Shown here: positions 9,271-20,546 of the stretch, one piece after another | How positions within the stretch are numbered: the first letter of the stretch is position 1 | How the letters are laid out: each line of letters starts with the position of its first letter | NCBI RefSeq assembly: GCF_002002725.1 | Contig: NZ_MUNW01000043.1 | Location: 124,001 to 188,000, forward strand | Direction of reading: 5' to 3' | DNA from: Sinorhizobium sp. A49 | GTDB taxonomy: Bacteria; Pseudomonadota; Alphaproteobacteria; Rhizobiales; Rhizobiaceae | Length of the DNA stretch: 64,000 nt | The notes under the pieces: generated by a model | Database searches by the model: none | Told to the model about the DNA's origin: nothing | Seen by the model: the letters and a program-made list of their open reading frames with translations, nothing else | Program-made: the position numbers and the translations under genes

Positions 9271-9341
9271 CGGCAGATGTCCGCTCGCCCTATTCGACGC
9301 GCACCGCCATACGGCGACCTATGATTTGCTGCATGATCTGC

Positions 9342-9365
9342 CCGTAAATCGGTCCCGATTTACGG
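9342..9365. other. Hairpin between ftsY and yciB
   Basis: A perfect 10-bp stem with loop GTCC (arms 9342-9351 and 9356-9365), preceded by GCTGCATGATCTG. It has no T-tract. It resembles small AT-rich palindromes recurrent between rhizobial genes and could act as an mRNA end or be a repeat copy. Confidence 0.4.
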
Positions 9366-9465
9366 AATTGTCGGGTGGCGTTTGCGCAAGCCGGCTGCCT
9401 TGATATGGTTTTGCCGCAAAGCTGGTGTTATGAGCGGCAGGCATATGCAAAAACAGGATCCCGAA

Positions 9466-10098
9466 ATGTCGACGATCGAGGCTACCAAGCCGCAGAAGGA
9501 AGTCAGCCCGCTGTTGAAGCTGGTGCTGGAACTCGGGCCCTTGATGGTCTTCTTCTTTGCCAATTCCCGTGGCGAGTGGCTGGCCGGGCATTTCCCGACG
9601 CTCTCCGAACTCGGCGGCCCGATCTTCATCGCGACCGGCCTGTTCATGGCCGCGACCGCCATCGCGCTCGTCGTTTCCTGGATGCTCACCCGTACGCTGC
9701 CGATGATGCCGCTGATCTCCGGCATCGTCGTCCTCGTCTTCGGCGCGCTGACGCTCTGGCTGCAGAACGACACCTTCATCAAGATGAAGCCGACGATCGT
9801 CAACACGCTGTTCGGCACGATCCTGCTCGGCGGGCTGCTCTTCGGCAAGTCGCTGCTCGGCTATGTCTTCCACTCCGCCTTCAAGCTCGACGAAGACGGC
9901 TGGCGCAAGCTGACGGTGCGCTGGGGCATTTTCTTCCTCGTTCTCGCGGTGCTCAACGAGGTCATCTGGCGCTCGTTCTCCACCGATTTCTGGGTGGCTT
10001 TCAAGGTCTGGGGCACGATGCCCATCACCATCCTGTTTACACTGGCTCAAATGCCGTTGATCATGAAGCATTCGCTGGATCAGGATAACGCGCAGTGA
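9466..10098 (+). CDS. Inner-membrane septation protein A (YciB/IspZ family)
   Basis: A 210-residue integral membrane protein. After a short polar N-terminus ([17 protein letters not shown]) come about five hydrophobic segments, with the family signatures [24 protein letters not shown] and [21 protein letters not shown]. coli YciB is linked to cell envelope integrity and septation, but its biochemical role is unclear. I chose the ATG at 9466, preceded by AGGA at seven bases; alternatives at 9445 and 9430 would only lengthen the polar head. The stop overlaps the next gene as GTGA. Confidence 0.9.
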   Translation: MSTIEATKPQKEVSPLLKLVLELGPLMVFFFANSRGEWLAGHFPTLSELGGPIFIATGLFMAATAIALVVSWMLTRTLPMMPLISGIVVLVFGALTLWLQNDTFIKMKPTIVNTLFGTILLGGLLFGKSLLGYVFHSAFKLDEDGWRKLTVRWGIFFLVLAVLNEVIWRSFSTDFWVAFKVWGTMPITILFTLAQMPLIMKHSLDQDNAQ

Positions 10099-10688
10099 GC
10101 ACAGCCATCGACGGCAACGACAGTCAGAACCGGCATGCGCTCATCTGGTTTATAGCCTGTATCGGCGTTCTCGCCATACAGGTCATCACCCAGCATCTGA
10201 TGGGCCGTCTGTGGATCTGCGAATGCGGCTACGTCAAACTGTTCGAGGGCGTGGTCAATTCGAGCGGAAATTCCCAGCACATCGCCGACTGGTATACGCC
10301 GTCGCACATCATCCACGGCTTCCTGTTCTATGGCCTCAGCCATCTGCTTCTGCGCGGCAAGCCGCTGACCGCCAAGCTGTTCCTGGCCATGGTCATCGAA
10401 TCCGCCTGGGAAATTGCTGAGAACACCCCGATGATCATCAACCGTTATCGCTCGGCGACGATCTCGCTCGACTATTTCGGCGATAGCATCCTCAATTCGA
10501 CCATGGACACGCTGGCCATGGTCGCCGGCTTCATGTTCGCCGCCCGCATGCCGGTCTGGCTGACGGTGACGATCGCTATCGTCTTCGAACTCTTCACCGG
10601 CTGGCTGATCCGCGACAACCTCACCCTCAACGTGATCATGCTGGTCTGGCCGCTGGATGCGGTCCGCGAATGGCAGGCGGGGATTTAA
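10095..10688 (+). CDS. DUF2585 (UPF0314) membrane protein
   Basis: A 197-residue membrane protein of unknown function, widespread in Rhizobiales. Hydrophobic segments fall at about 15-37, 68-85, 135-150 and 155-190. Conserved polar pieces are [49 protein letters not shown] and [14 protein letters not shown]. Its GTG start overlaps the yciB stop by four bases, so translation is coupled and the two may act together. The charged residues within membrane segments (H, E, R, D) hint at an enzyme or transporter, which I cannot name. Confidence 0.85.
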   Translation: MSTAIDGNDSQNRHALIWFIACIGVLAIQVITQHLMGRLWICECGYVKLFEGVVNSSGNSQHIADWYTPSHIIHGFLFYGLSHLLLRGKPLTAKLFLAMVIESAWEIAENTPMIINRYRSATISLDYFGDSILNSTMDTLAMVAGFMFAARMPVWLTVTIAIVFELFTGWLIRDNLTLNVIMLVWPLDAVREWQAGI

Positions 10689-11012
10689 TCGAGCTTCGAA
10701 GTTCCGCGACGCGGTTTGCTTCTGCAGCCGCAGCTTTCCCCAAGCGCCGGAGAAGCCGCGAGACCATCGAGCTTTGCCCGGATACCGTCGATCGGAAGCT
10801 CCCTCATTCCTGTGCTCGTCACAGGAATCCAGTAGCCGCGCGTCCGCGCGGCGGCAGACTTACCGCAGGCCCTTTGCATAACCGAAGAGTGATATCCTGT
10901 CGCGCCGCCGACGCGGCGCGGCTGGATTCCTGTGACGAGCACAGGAATGAGGAATAGTAAACGGCCTGCCATAAAGCTGCAGCGGCCGTCAGCCGTGCTT
11001 TCCAAGCCCCGC
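10689..11012. other. Intergenic region carrying a palindromic mosaic
   Basis: 324 bases between DUF2585 (+) and ccmG (-), convergent genes. It is occupied largely by the inverted-repeat element at 10802-10952. No credible gene is visible. Confidence 0.6.
10802..10952. repeat. Rhizobial palindromic intergenic element
   Basis: A perfect 31-bp terminal inverted repeat (10802-10832 and 10922-10952) encloses about 90 bases rich in CG palindromes. Each arm is itself a hairpin: ATTCCTGTG, loop CTCGT, CACAGGAAT. The ATTCCTGTG...CACAGGAATCCAG motif is one I recognise from intergenic repeats in rhizobial genomes. The location between two convergent genes suits a repeated element that may also stop transcription both ways. 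Confidence 0.8.
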
Positions 11013-11621
11013 CTACGACCCGGCAGCGGCCTTCTCGATCGCCGGCATCAGCCCTTCCTTCACGCTTCTGTCATCGAACGGGCCGACGCGCTTGTAAAGG
11101 ATCGTGCCGTCGGCGCCGACGAGATAGGATTCGGGAATACCGTATACGCCCCAATCGATCGCCGCCTTGCCGCGCGGATCGACGCCGACGGCGGCAAAGG
11201 GATTGCCGAGTTCGCCGAGAAACCGCAGCGCGTTTTCGTTCTGGTCCTTGTAGTTGATGCCGACAACCGTCAGGCGCTCGTCCTTCGACAGCTCGAGGAT
11301 GAACGGATGCTCCTGCCGACAGGGCACGCACCAGGAGGCCCAGACGTTGACCAGCGTCAGCTTGCCCTTGATGGCCGCATCGGTCAGCGCCGGCATCGGT
11401 TGACCGTTCCGGGTCGCCCCTTCAAGTGGCGGCATATCGAGCATCGGCGCCTTGGTGCCGATCAGCGCCGACGGGATTTCGCTGACATCTTTCCCCGAGT
11501 TGAGCTGGCTCCAGAAGATGGCGGCAAGGGCCGCGAAGATCGCAAGCGGCAGAAACGCGAGACCGACGCGCATGGCTCCCGGCTTGCGTTCTTCGCTGCC
11601 GGGTGCGGGGGTGCTGCTCAT
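11013..11621 (-). CDS. ccmG: Cytochrome c maturation thiol:disulfide oxidoreductase CcmG/DsbE
   Basis: A membrane-anchored periplasmic thioredoxin-fold protein that keeps the apocytochrome c CXXCH motif reduced for haem ligation. The 202 residues include one N-terminal TM segment (about 20-37) and the active site WASWC98-VP-C101, with the CcmG-type GVYGIPESYLVGADG cis-Pro region. The ATG at 11621 follows GGAGAG and overlaps the ccmD stop by four bases. It ends the leftward ccm cluster; rhizobial literature calls it cycY. Confidence 0.95.
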   Translation of the reverse strand: MSSTPAPGSEERKPGAMRVGLAFLPLAIFAALAAIFWSQLNSGKDVSEIPSALIGTKAPMLDMPPLEGATRNGQPMPALTDAAIKGKLTLVNVWASWCVPCRQEHPFILELSKDERLTVVGINYKDQNENALRFLGELGNPFAAVGVDPRGKAAIDWGVYGIPESYLVGADGTILYKRVGPFDDRSVKEGLMPAIEKAAAGS

Positions 11622-11794
11622 CGTGTCTCTCCGCTTGATACTTCCGCCGAGCGACGGCGCACGCCCGACGCTTCGAGTTCGCGCAGCTCACGCTGGCGCG
11701 CCCGCCCGTCGGCGATCACCCAGAGACAGAGGCTGACGACGGTCAAAATCGCAATGCCGTAGCTGGCAAAAACATAGGCGGCATGGCTCATCAT
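11618..11794 (-). CDS. ccmD: Haem exporter protein CcmD
   Basis: A small single-pass membrane protein that helps release haem-loaded CcmE from the CcmABC complex. It encodes 58 residues: two initial Met, then SHAAYVFASYGIAILTVVSL as the membrane segment, and a charged tail RARQRELRELEASGVRRR. Two adjacent ATGs (11794 and 11791) are possible. GGGAGG ends nine bases before the first, so I take that one. It sits between ccmC (four bases upstream) and ccmG (ATGA overlap), the standard position. Confidence 0.92.
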   Translation of the reverse strand: MMSHAAYVFASYGIAILTVVSLCLWVIADGRARQRELRELEASGVRRRSAEVSSGETR

Positions 11795-11798
11795 AAGA

Positions 11799-12560
11799 TC
11801 AGGCCTCCCGTCCGGCGCTGCGGGCAGCCTGTCGCCGCAGCGACGTCACGCGCCGGCGCCAGATCTCGTTGCGCATGGCAGCGATATGCAGCGTAAAGAA
11901 CAGCAGCGTAAACGCGATGGCCATGACAACGAGCGGGCGGAGAAACTCCGGGTCGATCGTCGGGCCGTCGAGCCTCAGTACACTTGCCGGCTGGTGCAGC
12001 GTGTTCCACCATTCGACCGAAAACTTGATGATCGGAATGTTGACGAAGCCGACCAGCACCAGCACGGCCGAGACACGCGACGAGCGCGCCGGGTCGTCCA
12101 TGGCACGGTTGAGCGCCATCAGCCCGAGATACATCAGAAAAAGCACGAAGACCGAGGTCAGCCGCGCATCCCACACCCACCAGGCGCCCCACATCGGCTT
12201 GCCCCAGAGCGAGCCGGTGACGAGCGCCAGAAAGGTGAAGCAGGCGCCGATAGGGGCGGCGGCCCGCGACGACACGTCGGCAAGCGGATGCCGCCAGACG
12301 AGTGTGCCGAGGGCGGCAAGCGCCATCACCGAATAACACATCATTGACAGCCAGGCGGCCGGCACGTGCACATACATGATGCGCACCGTCTCGCCCTGCT
12401 GGTAATCGCCTTCCGTCGTGAACGACAGCCATAGGCCAACGACGAAGAAAAGCGCTGTCAGCGCGGCAAGCCATGGCAGCATGCGATCGGCCAGCGCCAA
12501 GAACCGCGTCGGGTTGGCGAGATCGCTGAATTTGCGGATGGCAAGGCTGTTTTCGCTCAT
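11799..12560 (-). CDS. ccmC: Haem transporter / cytochrome c assembly protein CcmC
   Basis: A six-TM haem-handling protein that delivers haem to CcmE. In 253 residues it shows the tryptophan-rich periplasmic motif WGAWWVWDARLTS and flanking histidines (VHVPAAWLSM, and LHQPASVLR). Length is normal for CcmC and shorter than CcmF. It is separated from ccmB by 176 bases, a larger gap than in most compact ccm operons, so a separate promoter may exist. Confidence 0.95.
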   Translation of the reverse strand: MSENSLAIRKFSDLANPTRFLALADRMLPWLAALTALFFVVGLWLSFTTEGDYQQGETVRIMYVHVPAAWLSMMCYSVMALAALGTLVWRHPLADVSSRAAAPIGACFTFLALVTGSLWGKPMWGAWWVWDARLTSVFVLFLMYLGLMALNRAMDDPARSSRVSAVLVLVGFVNIPIIKFSVEWWNTLHQPASVLRLDGPTIDPEFLRPLVVMAIAFTLLFFTLHIAAMRNEIWRRRVTSLRRQAARSAGREA

Positions 12561-12736
12561 GATCGCTCTTTAACGCTTAAGGCCTGTTGCTGCAATTGAT
12601 CCCCGTCAAACACGCGATCACGATGAATTTTGCACCATATCGACTGAGCCGCCATAAACACCTTCGATATTAAAGGGTTAGAGCGGGATGCGCCCGAAAA
12701 CCGCAAACAGTTTATCCTTATACCGCCTGATCCGCG

Positions 12737-13396
12737 TCAGTCGGACGCATGACGAAGTGCGGCTGCGGCCGCAACCGGCCCGATGACGGCAAAAAACAGG
12801 GTGATCGCCATCAAGATCATCAAGGGCGGCAGGAACGGCGCCGGATCCTCGATTGCCGCATAGACGGCGCTGACGCCGAAGATCAGCACCGGGATGGCCA
12901 ACGGCAGAACCAGGATCGACACCAGCAGTCCACCGCGGGGCAGCGACACGGCAACGGCCGCACCGACGGCACCGATGAAGGTGATCGCCGGCGTTCCGAC
13001 AAGAAGCGTCAGCATGGTCGCCCCGATCGCAAGCTCGTCCATGTTCATGAACAGGCCGAGCAGTGGTGCGGCAATCACCAGCGGCAGGCCGGTGGCGGCC
13101 CAATGGGCGGCGCATTTGACGAACACGGTAACGAGCAGCGGCGTCTCCTGCATCAGCATCAGGTCGAGCGACCCGTCTTCGCGTTCCGCCTGGAACAGCC
13201 TGTCGAGACCGAGCAGCGACGCGAGCAGTGCGCCGATCCACAGGATCGCCGGTCCGATCCGCGCCAAGAGGTTGAGGTCGGGGCCGACGCCGAAGGGAAT
13301 GACGGCGACGACCGTCATGAAGAACAGGACGCCGATCATCGCGCCGCCGCCGGCGCGGATAGACAGTTTGAGGTCGCGGAGGAAAAGCGCAATCAT
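12737..13396 (-). CDS. ccmB: Haem exporter permease CcmB
   Basis: The membrane subunit of the CcmAB ABC complex whose ATPase activity frees holo-CcmE from CcmC. The 219 residues start MIALFLRDLKLSIRAGGGA and have six hydrophobic segments, with EREDGSLDLMLMQE in the cytoplasmic loop typical of CcmB. It lies 39 bases downstream of ccmA. A longer open frame on the same strand in another register (12678-13439) is a shadow. Confidence 0.95.
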   Translation of the reverse strand: MIALFLRDLKLSIRAGGGAMIGVLFFMTVVAVIPFGVGPDLNLLARIGPAILWIGALLASLLGLDRLFQAEREDGSLDLMLMQETPLLVTVFVKCAAHWAATGLPLVIAAPLLGLFMNMDELAIGATMLTLLVGTPAITFIGAVGAAVAVSLPRGGLLVSILVLPLAIPVLIFGVSAVYAAIEDPAPFLPPLMILMAITLFFAVIGPVAAAAALRHASD

Positions 13397-13435
13397 CGGC
13401 GCGCTCCCTTCGTCTTCTCGCCGTCGGCTGCCGGA

Positions 13436-14086
13436 TCACGCGTCATGCCACAGGCCTCCGTCGACGCCGGCAAAGCCCGTCATTCGCAATTCCTGGATAC
13501 GATCGAGCCCGAGCGGCTGGTGTGTCGCGGCAACGACGATGCCGCCCTGATCCAGATGCGCGTTGACCAATCCGGCAAAAAGCTTGTCGGCGCCGGCGTC
13601 GAGGGCCGCCGTCGGCTCATCGAGGATCCAGATCGGCCGGTAGGCGACAAGGAGCTTGGCCATCGCCATGCGGCGCTGCTGGCCGGCCGACAGGTAGCCG
13701 AAGGGCAGATGCGCGATGCCGGGAAGGCCGACGGCTTCCACCGCCTCGACGAGATCCCTGCCCGAGCCGCCGGGCGAATCACCCATGAAGTTTTTCCAGA
13801 AGGAAAGATTTTCCGCGACGGTCAGCTCGCGCTTCATCGCATTTCGATGGCCGAGATAATGGCTGAGCTCCGACGGGTGGCGCATTTCAGGAGGGCCATT
13901 CTCAAGTTTGAGACTACCCTTTTCGGCCATCAGAAGGCCGGCCAGAACCCGTAGCAAAGTCGACTTTCCAGACCCGTTCGGACCCGTCACCACAAGGGCT
14001 TCGCCGGCACCGAGTGCAAAGGAAATATCGTTAAAAATCAGATCCTCACCGCGCCTCGCACTCAGTCCTTCAGCCAGCAGGCGCAT
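13436..14086 (-). CDS. ccmA: Haem exporter ATP-binding protein CcmA
   Basis: The ABC ATPase of the CcmABCD haem-chaperone release complex. In 216 residues it has Walker A GPNGSGKST, signature LSAGQQRRMAMAKLL (LSAGQ, typical of CcmA), Walker B PIWILDEPTAALD and switch ATHQPL. I take the ATG at 14086 (MRLLAEGLSARRGEDL); a TTG one codon earlier is less likely. It is the first gene of the leftward ccmA-B-C-D-G cluster and is divergent from acnA. Confidence 0.96.
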   Translation of the reverse strand: MRLLAEGLSARRGEDLIFNDISFALGAGEALVVTGPNGSGKSTLLRVLAGLLMAEKGSLKLENGPPEMRHPSELSHYLGHRNAMKRELTVAENLSFWKNFMGDSPGGSGRDLVEAVEAVGLPGIAHLPFGYLSAGQQRRMAMAKLLVAYRPIWILDEPTAALDAGADKLFAGLVNAHLDQGGIVVAATHQPLGLDRIQELRMTGFAGVDGGLWHDA

Positions 14087-14357
14087 CAATTTTCAGCTTC
14101 CCTTTACGCTCTTTGCCGCAAGGCAAAAAAAAGTCCCGATTGGACCTTGGTTGGTCTGGCACGATTTGGAGAAATTATCTATAAGGCGGCCAACACGCCA
14201 GCGGTCGGCGTGAATTTCATCCTAGCGCCGAACATGGAATGAATTTCCACGTACGGACAGCGGAAATGGCCGCACCCGCATCCCAATTCGCGCTTCATTG
14301 CGCTCGGGCGTTCGTACGTCAGTTTTTTGGCGATCAGACGGAACGGGGTATTATCCA

Positions 14358-17048
<2,691 letters not shown>

Positions 17049-17072
17049 ACGTTCCGGTTGTCTGAAGCATAA

Positions 17073-17108
17073 AAAGGGCCGGGATACCGCAAGGTGTCCC
17101 GGCCCTTT
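17073..17108 (+). terminator. Rho-independent terminator of acnA
   Basis: A 15-bp stem with one mismatch (17073-17087 and 17094-17108), loop CGCAAG, with A-tract before and CTTT after, 25 bases past the acnA stop. Confidence 0.85.
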
Positions 17109-17232
17109 CACGTTTCCTGCAGGTTGTCCGCCGCTATCCTCACTCCAACGTGACTTCCCGTTGAAGCAACGGCGTCGTATGTAATGGACTTCCCCGTGAA
17201 GTAGGCCTGTCGGCCGCCAATGAAGTGACGCC

Positions 17233-18006
17233 ATGACATTCGCAGACAGATATTTCCTTCGCCCTGTTGCAATGGCTTTCGGGCTTTTTGCGGCAGCGTC
17301 GGTCCCGGCGATGGCGGAAGACGGCAAGGTTATCAAAGGCGTCGTCGAACTCTTCACCAGCCAGGGCTGCTCCTCCTGCCCACCGGCCGATGCTGCCTTG
17401 AAGAAGCTGGTGGATGACGGCGACGTGGTCGCCCTTTCCTACCACGTCGACTACTGGAACTATCTCGGCTGGAAGGACACGCTGGCCTCCAGCGACAACA
17501 CCGACCGGCAATACGCCTATGCCCGCATGCTGGGTCGCAACGGCGTCTACACGCCGCAGGCGATCCTCAACGGCCGCGACCATGTCAACGGCGCCAATCT
17601 GCAGGCGATTAAATCACGGCTCGACACCATGAAGGCCGCCGGCAAGGGGCTTGCCGTTCCCGTCGAGGCAAAGATCAACGGCGAGGAGATCTCGATCAAG
17701 GTCGGCGCGGGTGACGGCAAGGCCAATGTCGTCGTCGTCTATTTCGACCGGGCAAAGGTCGTCGATGTCGAGAAGGGCGAAAACAGCGGCAAGAAGATTT
17801 CCTATTGGCACGCGGTGCGCGACATCCAGACCATCGGCATGTGGGATGGCAAGCCCGCGACCTTCACGCTTCCGGCAACGGTGCTGACGGAGCAGCGTGG
17901 CAAAAGCGGCTGCGCGGTGCTGTTGCAGTCGATGAAGGATGCCGAGACCCCGGGTCCGATTATCGGAGCCACGGCCGTGCTCGCGGGGCCTCAAGGCAAA
18001 CTGTGA
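17233..18006 (+). CDS. DUF1223 periplasmic thioredoxin-like protein
   Basis: A 257-residue secreted protein of the DUF1223 family, function not established. A signal peptide (about 1-28, ending SVPAMA) precedes VVELFTSQGC46-SS-C49-PPADA, a thioredoxin-like CXXC site. Then come SYHVDYWNYLGWKD, YTPQAILNGRDHVNGA and a beta-rich second half (KISYWHAVRDIQTIGMWDG). The CXXC suggests a thiol-redox role or metal binding in the periplasm. It is a single gene downstream of the acnA terminator, with no partner close by. Confidence 0.88.
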   Translation: MTFADRYFLRPVAMAFGLFAAASVPAMAEDGKVIKGVVELFTSQGCSSCPPADAALKKLVDDGDVVALSYHVDYWNYLGWKDTLASSDNTDRQYAYARMLGRNGVYTPQAILNGRDHVNGANLQAIKSRLDTMKAAGKGLAVPVEAKINGEEISIKVGAGDGKANVVVVYFDRAKVVDVEKGENSGKKISYWHAVRDIQTIGMWDGKPATFTLPATVLTEQRGKSGCAVLLQSMKDAETPGPIIGATAVLAGPQGKL

Positions 18007-18418
18007 GCGACGGAAACGCCTCGAGCGGAATCGATTTGAGACGAAAGTAGGCGGGAAGGCTGAAGCTTTACAGCGCCCTTTGGCGCGCGCCACTTGACGC
18101 GCGGCGCTTTAGGGGTGGTTCGGCCCGGCAGCATCGAGGGGCTGGGGCTGAGGGTTCGAAGTTACCGGACCGAACCGGCCATGACTGCGTTCTTTGAAGG
18201 TCACGCAGCATGACGATCTGAACGGACATACGGTGGCAACGACTCTGTCCGTCAGCGCCCGCGAGTTTTGCGGTGAATTGGGGCGCCGATTTGACTGAAA
18301 TGGGGCAGAGGCAAGAAATGCCGTCTGCGTCCAGCGGCGCCGACTGCTTCCGGCTTGCTTTTCGGCTCGTGTCAGGCAAACTGTTATCGTTCTGTCACAA
18401 CAGAAGGCCGGATTGCCG
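18007..18418. other. Intergenic region, nothing recognised
   Basis: 412 bases between DUF1223 and DUF2794. Short open frames exist (for example minus strand 18068-18379), but none shows family-like composition or a good ribosome binding site. No strong hairpin with T-tract was seen. Confidence 0.5.
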
Positions 18419-18823
18419 ATGACCGATGAGCCGGATTTGCCGCGAGGCGAGGCGCGACATCAGCGCCAGGCCGCGTCCGAAGTGGTCGTTGATCTCTCGG
18501 AATACAAGAACGCCCGGAACGCTCCTCCCATCACCTTCCATCGCCGCGAACTCGACCAGATCCTGTGGGTCTACGGCCGTATGGTCGGCGAAGGCGAATG
18601 GCGCGACTACGCCATCGACCACCTGAAGGATCGGGCCGTCTTCTCCGTGTTCAAGCGATCGGGTGAGATGCCGCTTTACCGCATCGAGAAAAACCCGAAG
18701 CTCGCTGCCAAGCAGGGTGCGTTTAGCGTGCTCAACGTCCACGGCACTATTCTGAAACGCGGGCAGGAACTCGGACAGGTGCTGAAGGTCTTCGACAAGG
18801 TGCTGAAGCTGATCGAAACCTGA
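18419..18823 (+). CDS. DUF2794 family protein
   Basis: A 134-residue soluble protein of a conserved alphaproteobacterial family without known function. After a variable polar N-terminus comes the conserved core VVDLSEYKNARN, TFHRRELDQILWVYGRMVGE, WRDYAIDHLKDRAVFSVF and KNPKLAAKQGAFSVLNVHG. No signal peptide or TM segment is visible. The start at ATG 18419 follows AGAAGG at 11 bases. The high conservation in rhizobia suggests a housekeeping role, which I cannot specify. Confidence 0.85.
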   Translation: MTDEPDLPRGEARHQRQAASEVVVDLSEYKNARNAPPITFHRRELDQILWVYGRMVGEGEWRDYAIDHLKDRAVFSVFKRSGEMPLYRIEKNPKLAAKQGAFSVLNVHGTILKRGQELGQVLKVFDKVLKLIET

Positions 18824-18904
18824 CAGACCGTTTGGACGTCAGCCGGATAACAGGAGGGCGGATTTAAGGACGAGTGTCGCCAGAGGCTATGACAACGCCC
18901 GTTC

Positions 18905-19462
18905 TCAGCCCTGATAAAGCGTATCCGGGTAGGCGCCCTCAGACGGATCGCTCGTCGAGCCCGCGCCAAGCGCCAGCTGCATGATCGCCGTATCGAGCCA
19001 GCGCCCATGTTTGAAGCCTGTCGCCTTCATCAACCCCTGATCTTCGAAGCCAACAGAGCGGTGGACAGCGATCGATGCCGGATGAGCGCCGCCGATGACC
19101 GCCACCATCTGTCGAAATCCAAGGGCCGTGCAGCGCTCGACAAGGTGGACGAGCAGCATCTTGCCGGCCCCCTTCCCCCGTGCCGACGGCGCCAGGTAGA
19201 TCGAATCCTCGACGAGGAAGCGGTAGGCGGCGCGCGTGCGAAAGGCGGAGGCATACGCGTAGCCGACGATCGTGCCCGCCGCGTCGGTCGCAACGATATA
19301 GGGATAACCGTGGCTGGCGATGGTCGCGAAGCGCGTCGCCATCTCCGCCTCCGAGGGAGGCACGATCTCGTAGGTCGCCACACCGTTCAGAACGGATTCG
19401 CGATAGATCTCGGTAATAGCGGGCAGATCGGTGGCGGTGGCGTCGCGCAAGGTGAGGGGCAT
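18905..19462 (-). CDS. GNAT N-acetyltransferase, phosphinothricin/methionine-sulfone type
   Basis: A 185-residue GCN5-related acetyltransferase resembling the PAT/MddA group that acetylates phosphinothricin or methionine sulfoximine-like compounds. Visible motifs are LRDATATDLPAITEIYRESVLNGVATYE (substrate entry, conserved in this subgroup), YRFLVEDSIYLAPSARGKGAGKMLL (acetyl-CoA loop R-G-x-G-A/G) and HRSVGFEDQGLMKATGFKHGRWLDT. The start could be ATG 19462 (MPLTLRDAT, family-like) or ATG 19492 adding ten residues; neither has a good ribosome site. The actual substrate is unknown. Confidence 0.87.
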   Translation of the reverse strand: MPLTLRDATATDLPAITEIYRESVLNGVATYEIVPPSEAEMATRFATIASHGYPYIVATDAAGTIVGYAYASAFRTRAAYRFLVEDSIYLAPSARGKGAGKMLLVHLVERCTALGFRQMVAVIGGAHPASIAVHRSVGFEDQGLMKATGFKHGRWLDTAIMQLALGAGSTSDPSEGAYPDTLYQG

Positions 19463-19540
19463 GGGCAGATCTTGAAGGTTCGATTTTCCCATTCAGTCAC
19501 ATGGATCGCACCGGTCGATCAAGTCCTTTCCGCACAACAA

Positions 19541-19564
19541 AAAAGGCGGCCGAAGCCGCCTTTT
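19541..19564 (-). terminator. Rho-independent terminator of the BI-1 gene with UUCG loop
   Basis: A perfect 10-bp stem (19541-19550, 19555-19564) read leftward closes on a UUCG tetraloop and is followed by a T-rich tract. It lies 18 bases past the stop of the Bax-inhibitor gene. It may also stop anything approaching from the other side. Confidence 0.85.
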
Positions 19565-19582
19565 CCGTCTGTACATTCAAGC

Positions 19583-20320
19583 TTAGTTGTTCCGGTTGCC
19601 CATGAACTGCAGCATGAACATGAACAGGTTGATGAAGTCGAGGTAGAGCGTCAGCGCGCCCATGATCGCCTTGCGGCCGGCCACGGTGCTGTCGTCGGCA
19701 TCGTAGTACATTTCCTTGATCTTCTGCGTGTCGTAGGCGGTGAGGCCTGCGAAGATCAGCACGCCGATCACCGAGATCGCGAAGCCGAGCGCCGAAGAGG
19801 CGAGGAAGATGTTGACGATCGACGCGATGATGACGCCGAACAGACCCATGATCAGGAACGAGCCCATGCCGGACAGGTCCTTCTTCGTGGTGTAGCCGTA
19901 GAGCGACAGCGCACCGAAGGAGGCGGCGGTGACGAAGAACGTCTGCACGATGCTCTGGCCGGTGAAGACCATGAAGATCGACGACAGCGAAACGCCCATC
20001 AGCGCCGCATAGACCCAGAACGTCATCTGCGCGGCAGAAACGCTCATGCTATTGATGCGGAAGCTCATGAAGAACACGAGACCCAGCGGAGCCAGCATGA
20101 CGACCCATTTCAGGGGCGACGCGTAAAGAAGTTGGGCGAATGCCGGATTGGAGACGGCAAGCGCGAATGTTCCGTAAGCTGCCAGGCCGGTGATCGCCAG
20201 GCCGAGGGCCATCAGGTTGTAGACCTTCAGCATATAGGTGCGAAGGCCTTCGTCGATCATGGCACCCGCCTGCGCGCCGGCAGGCGACATTCGGGTTTGG
20301 TAGTTTCTCAGATCAGCCAT
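19583..20320 (-). CDS. Bax inhibitor-1/YccA family membrane protein
   Basis: A 245-residue protein with seven hydrophobic segments. The family signatures are the TM2-TM3 region, LGLVFFMSFRINSMSVSAAQ, and the C-terminal GLTAYDTQKIKEMYYDADD, with acidic residues that in the BsYetJ homologue form a pH-sensitive calcium site. Bacterial members are thought to be calcium-leak channels or modulators of FtsH, by family knowledge only. The start ATG 20320 is set by GAGGAAACA just before it; longer frames lack this. A single transcription unit with its own terminator. Confidence 0.92.
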   Translation of the reverse strand: MADLRNYQTRMSPAGAQAGAMIDEGLRTYMLKVYNLMALGLAITGLAAYGTFALAVSNPAFAQLLYASPLKWVVMLAPLGLVFFMSFRINSMSVSAAQMTFWVYAALMGVSLSSIFMVFTGQSIVQTFFVTAASFGALSLYGYTTKKDLSGMGSFLIMGLFGVIIASIVNIFLASSALGFAISVIGVLIFAGLTAYDTQKIKEMYYDADDSTVAGRKAIMGALTLYLDFINLFMFMLQFMGNRNN

Positions 20321-20546
20321 TGTTTCCTCATTTAAGCCCCGGTTGAACTTACGGTGTCGGGCGGATGACCTCAGACCCAACGAGAGGTCGCCATCCCATG
20401 CCCAGGCGCCGCTGCGGGGCTCCAGCATGCCTGTGGATAAATATGATGCCGAAAGCCTTTGGGTACAAGACCTTTGGCCCCCTGATTCGGTACAGCCTTA
20501 TCGTTTATGGCCTTGCAGGACAGGGATTTACGGTTAACTTCACCGC

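Noticed and set aside
10802-10952. CRISPR-like or insertion-sequence interpretation of the palindrome
   Set aside because: There are only two inverted arms, no regular spacers and no transposase gene nearby.
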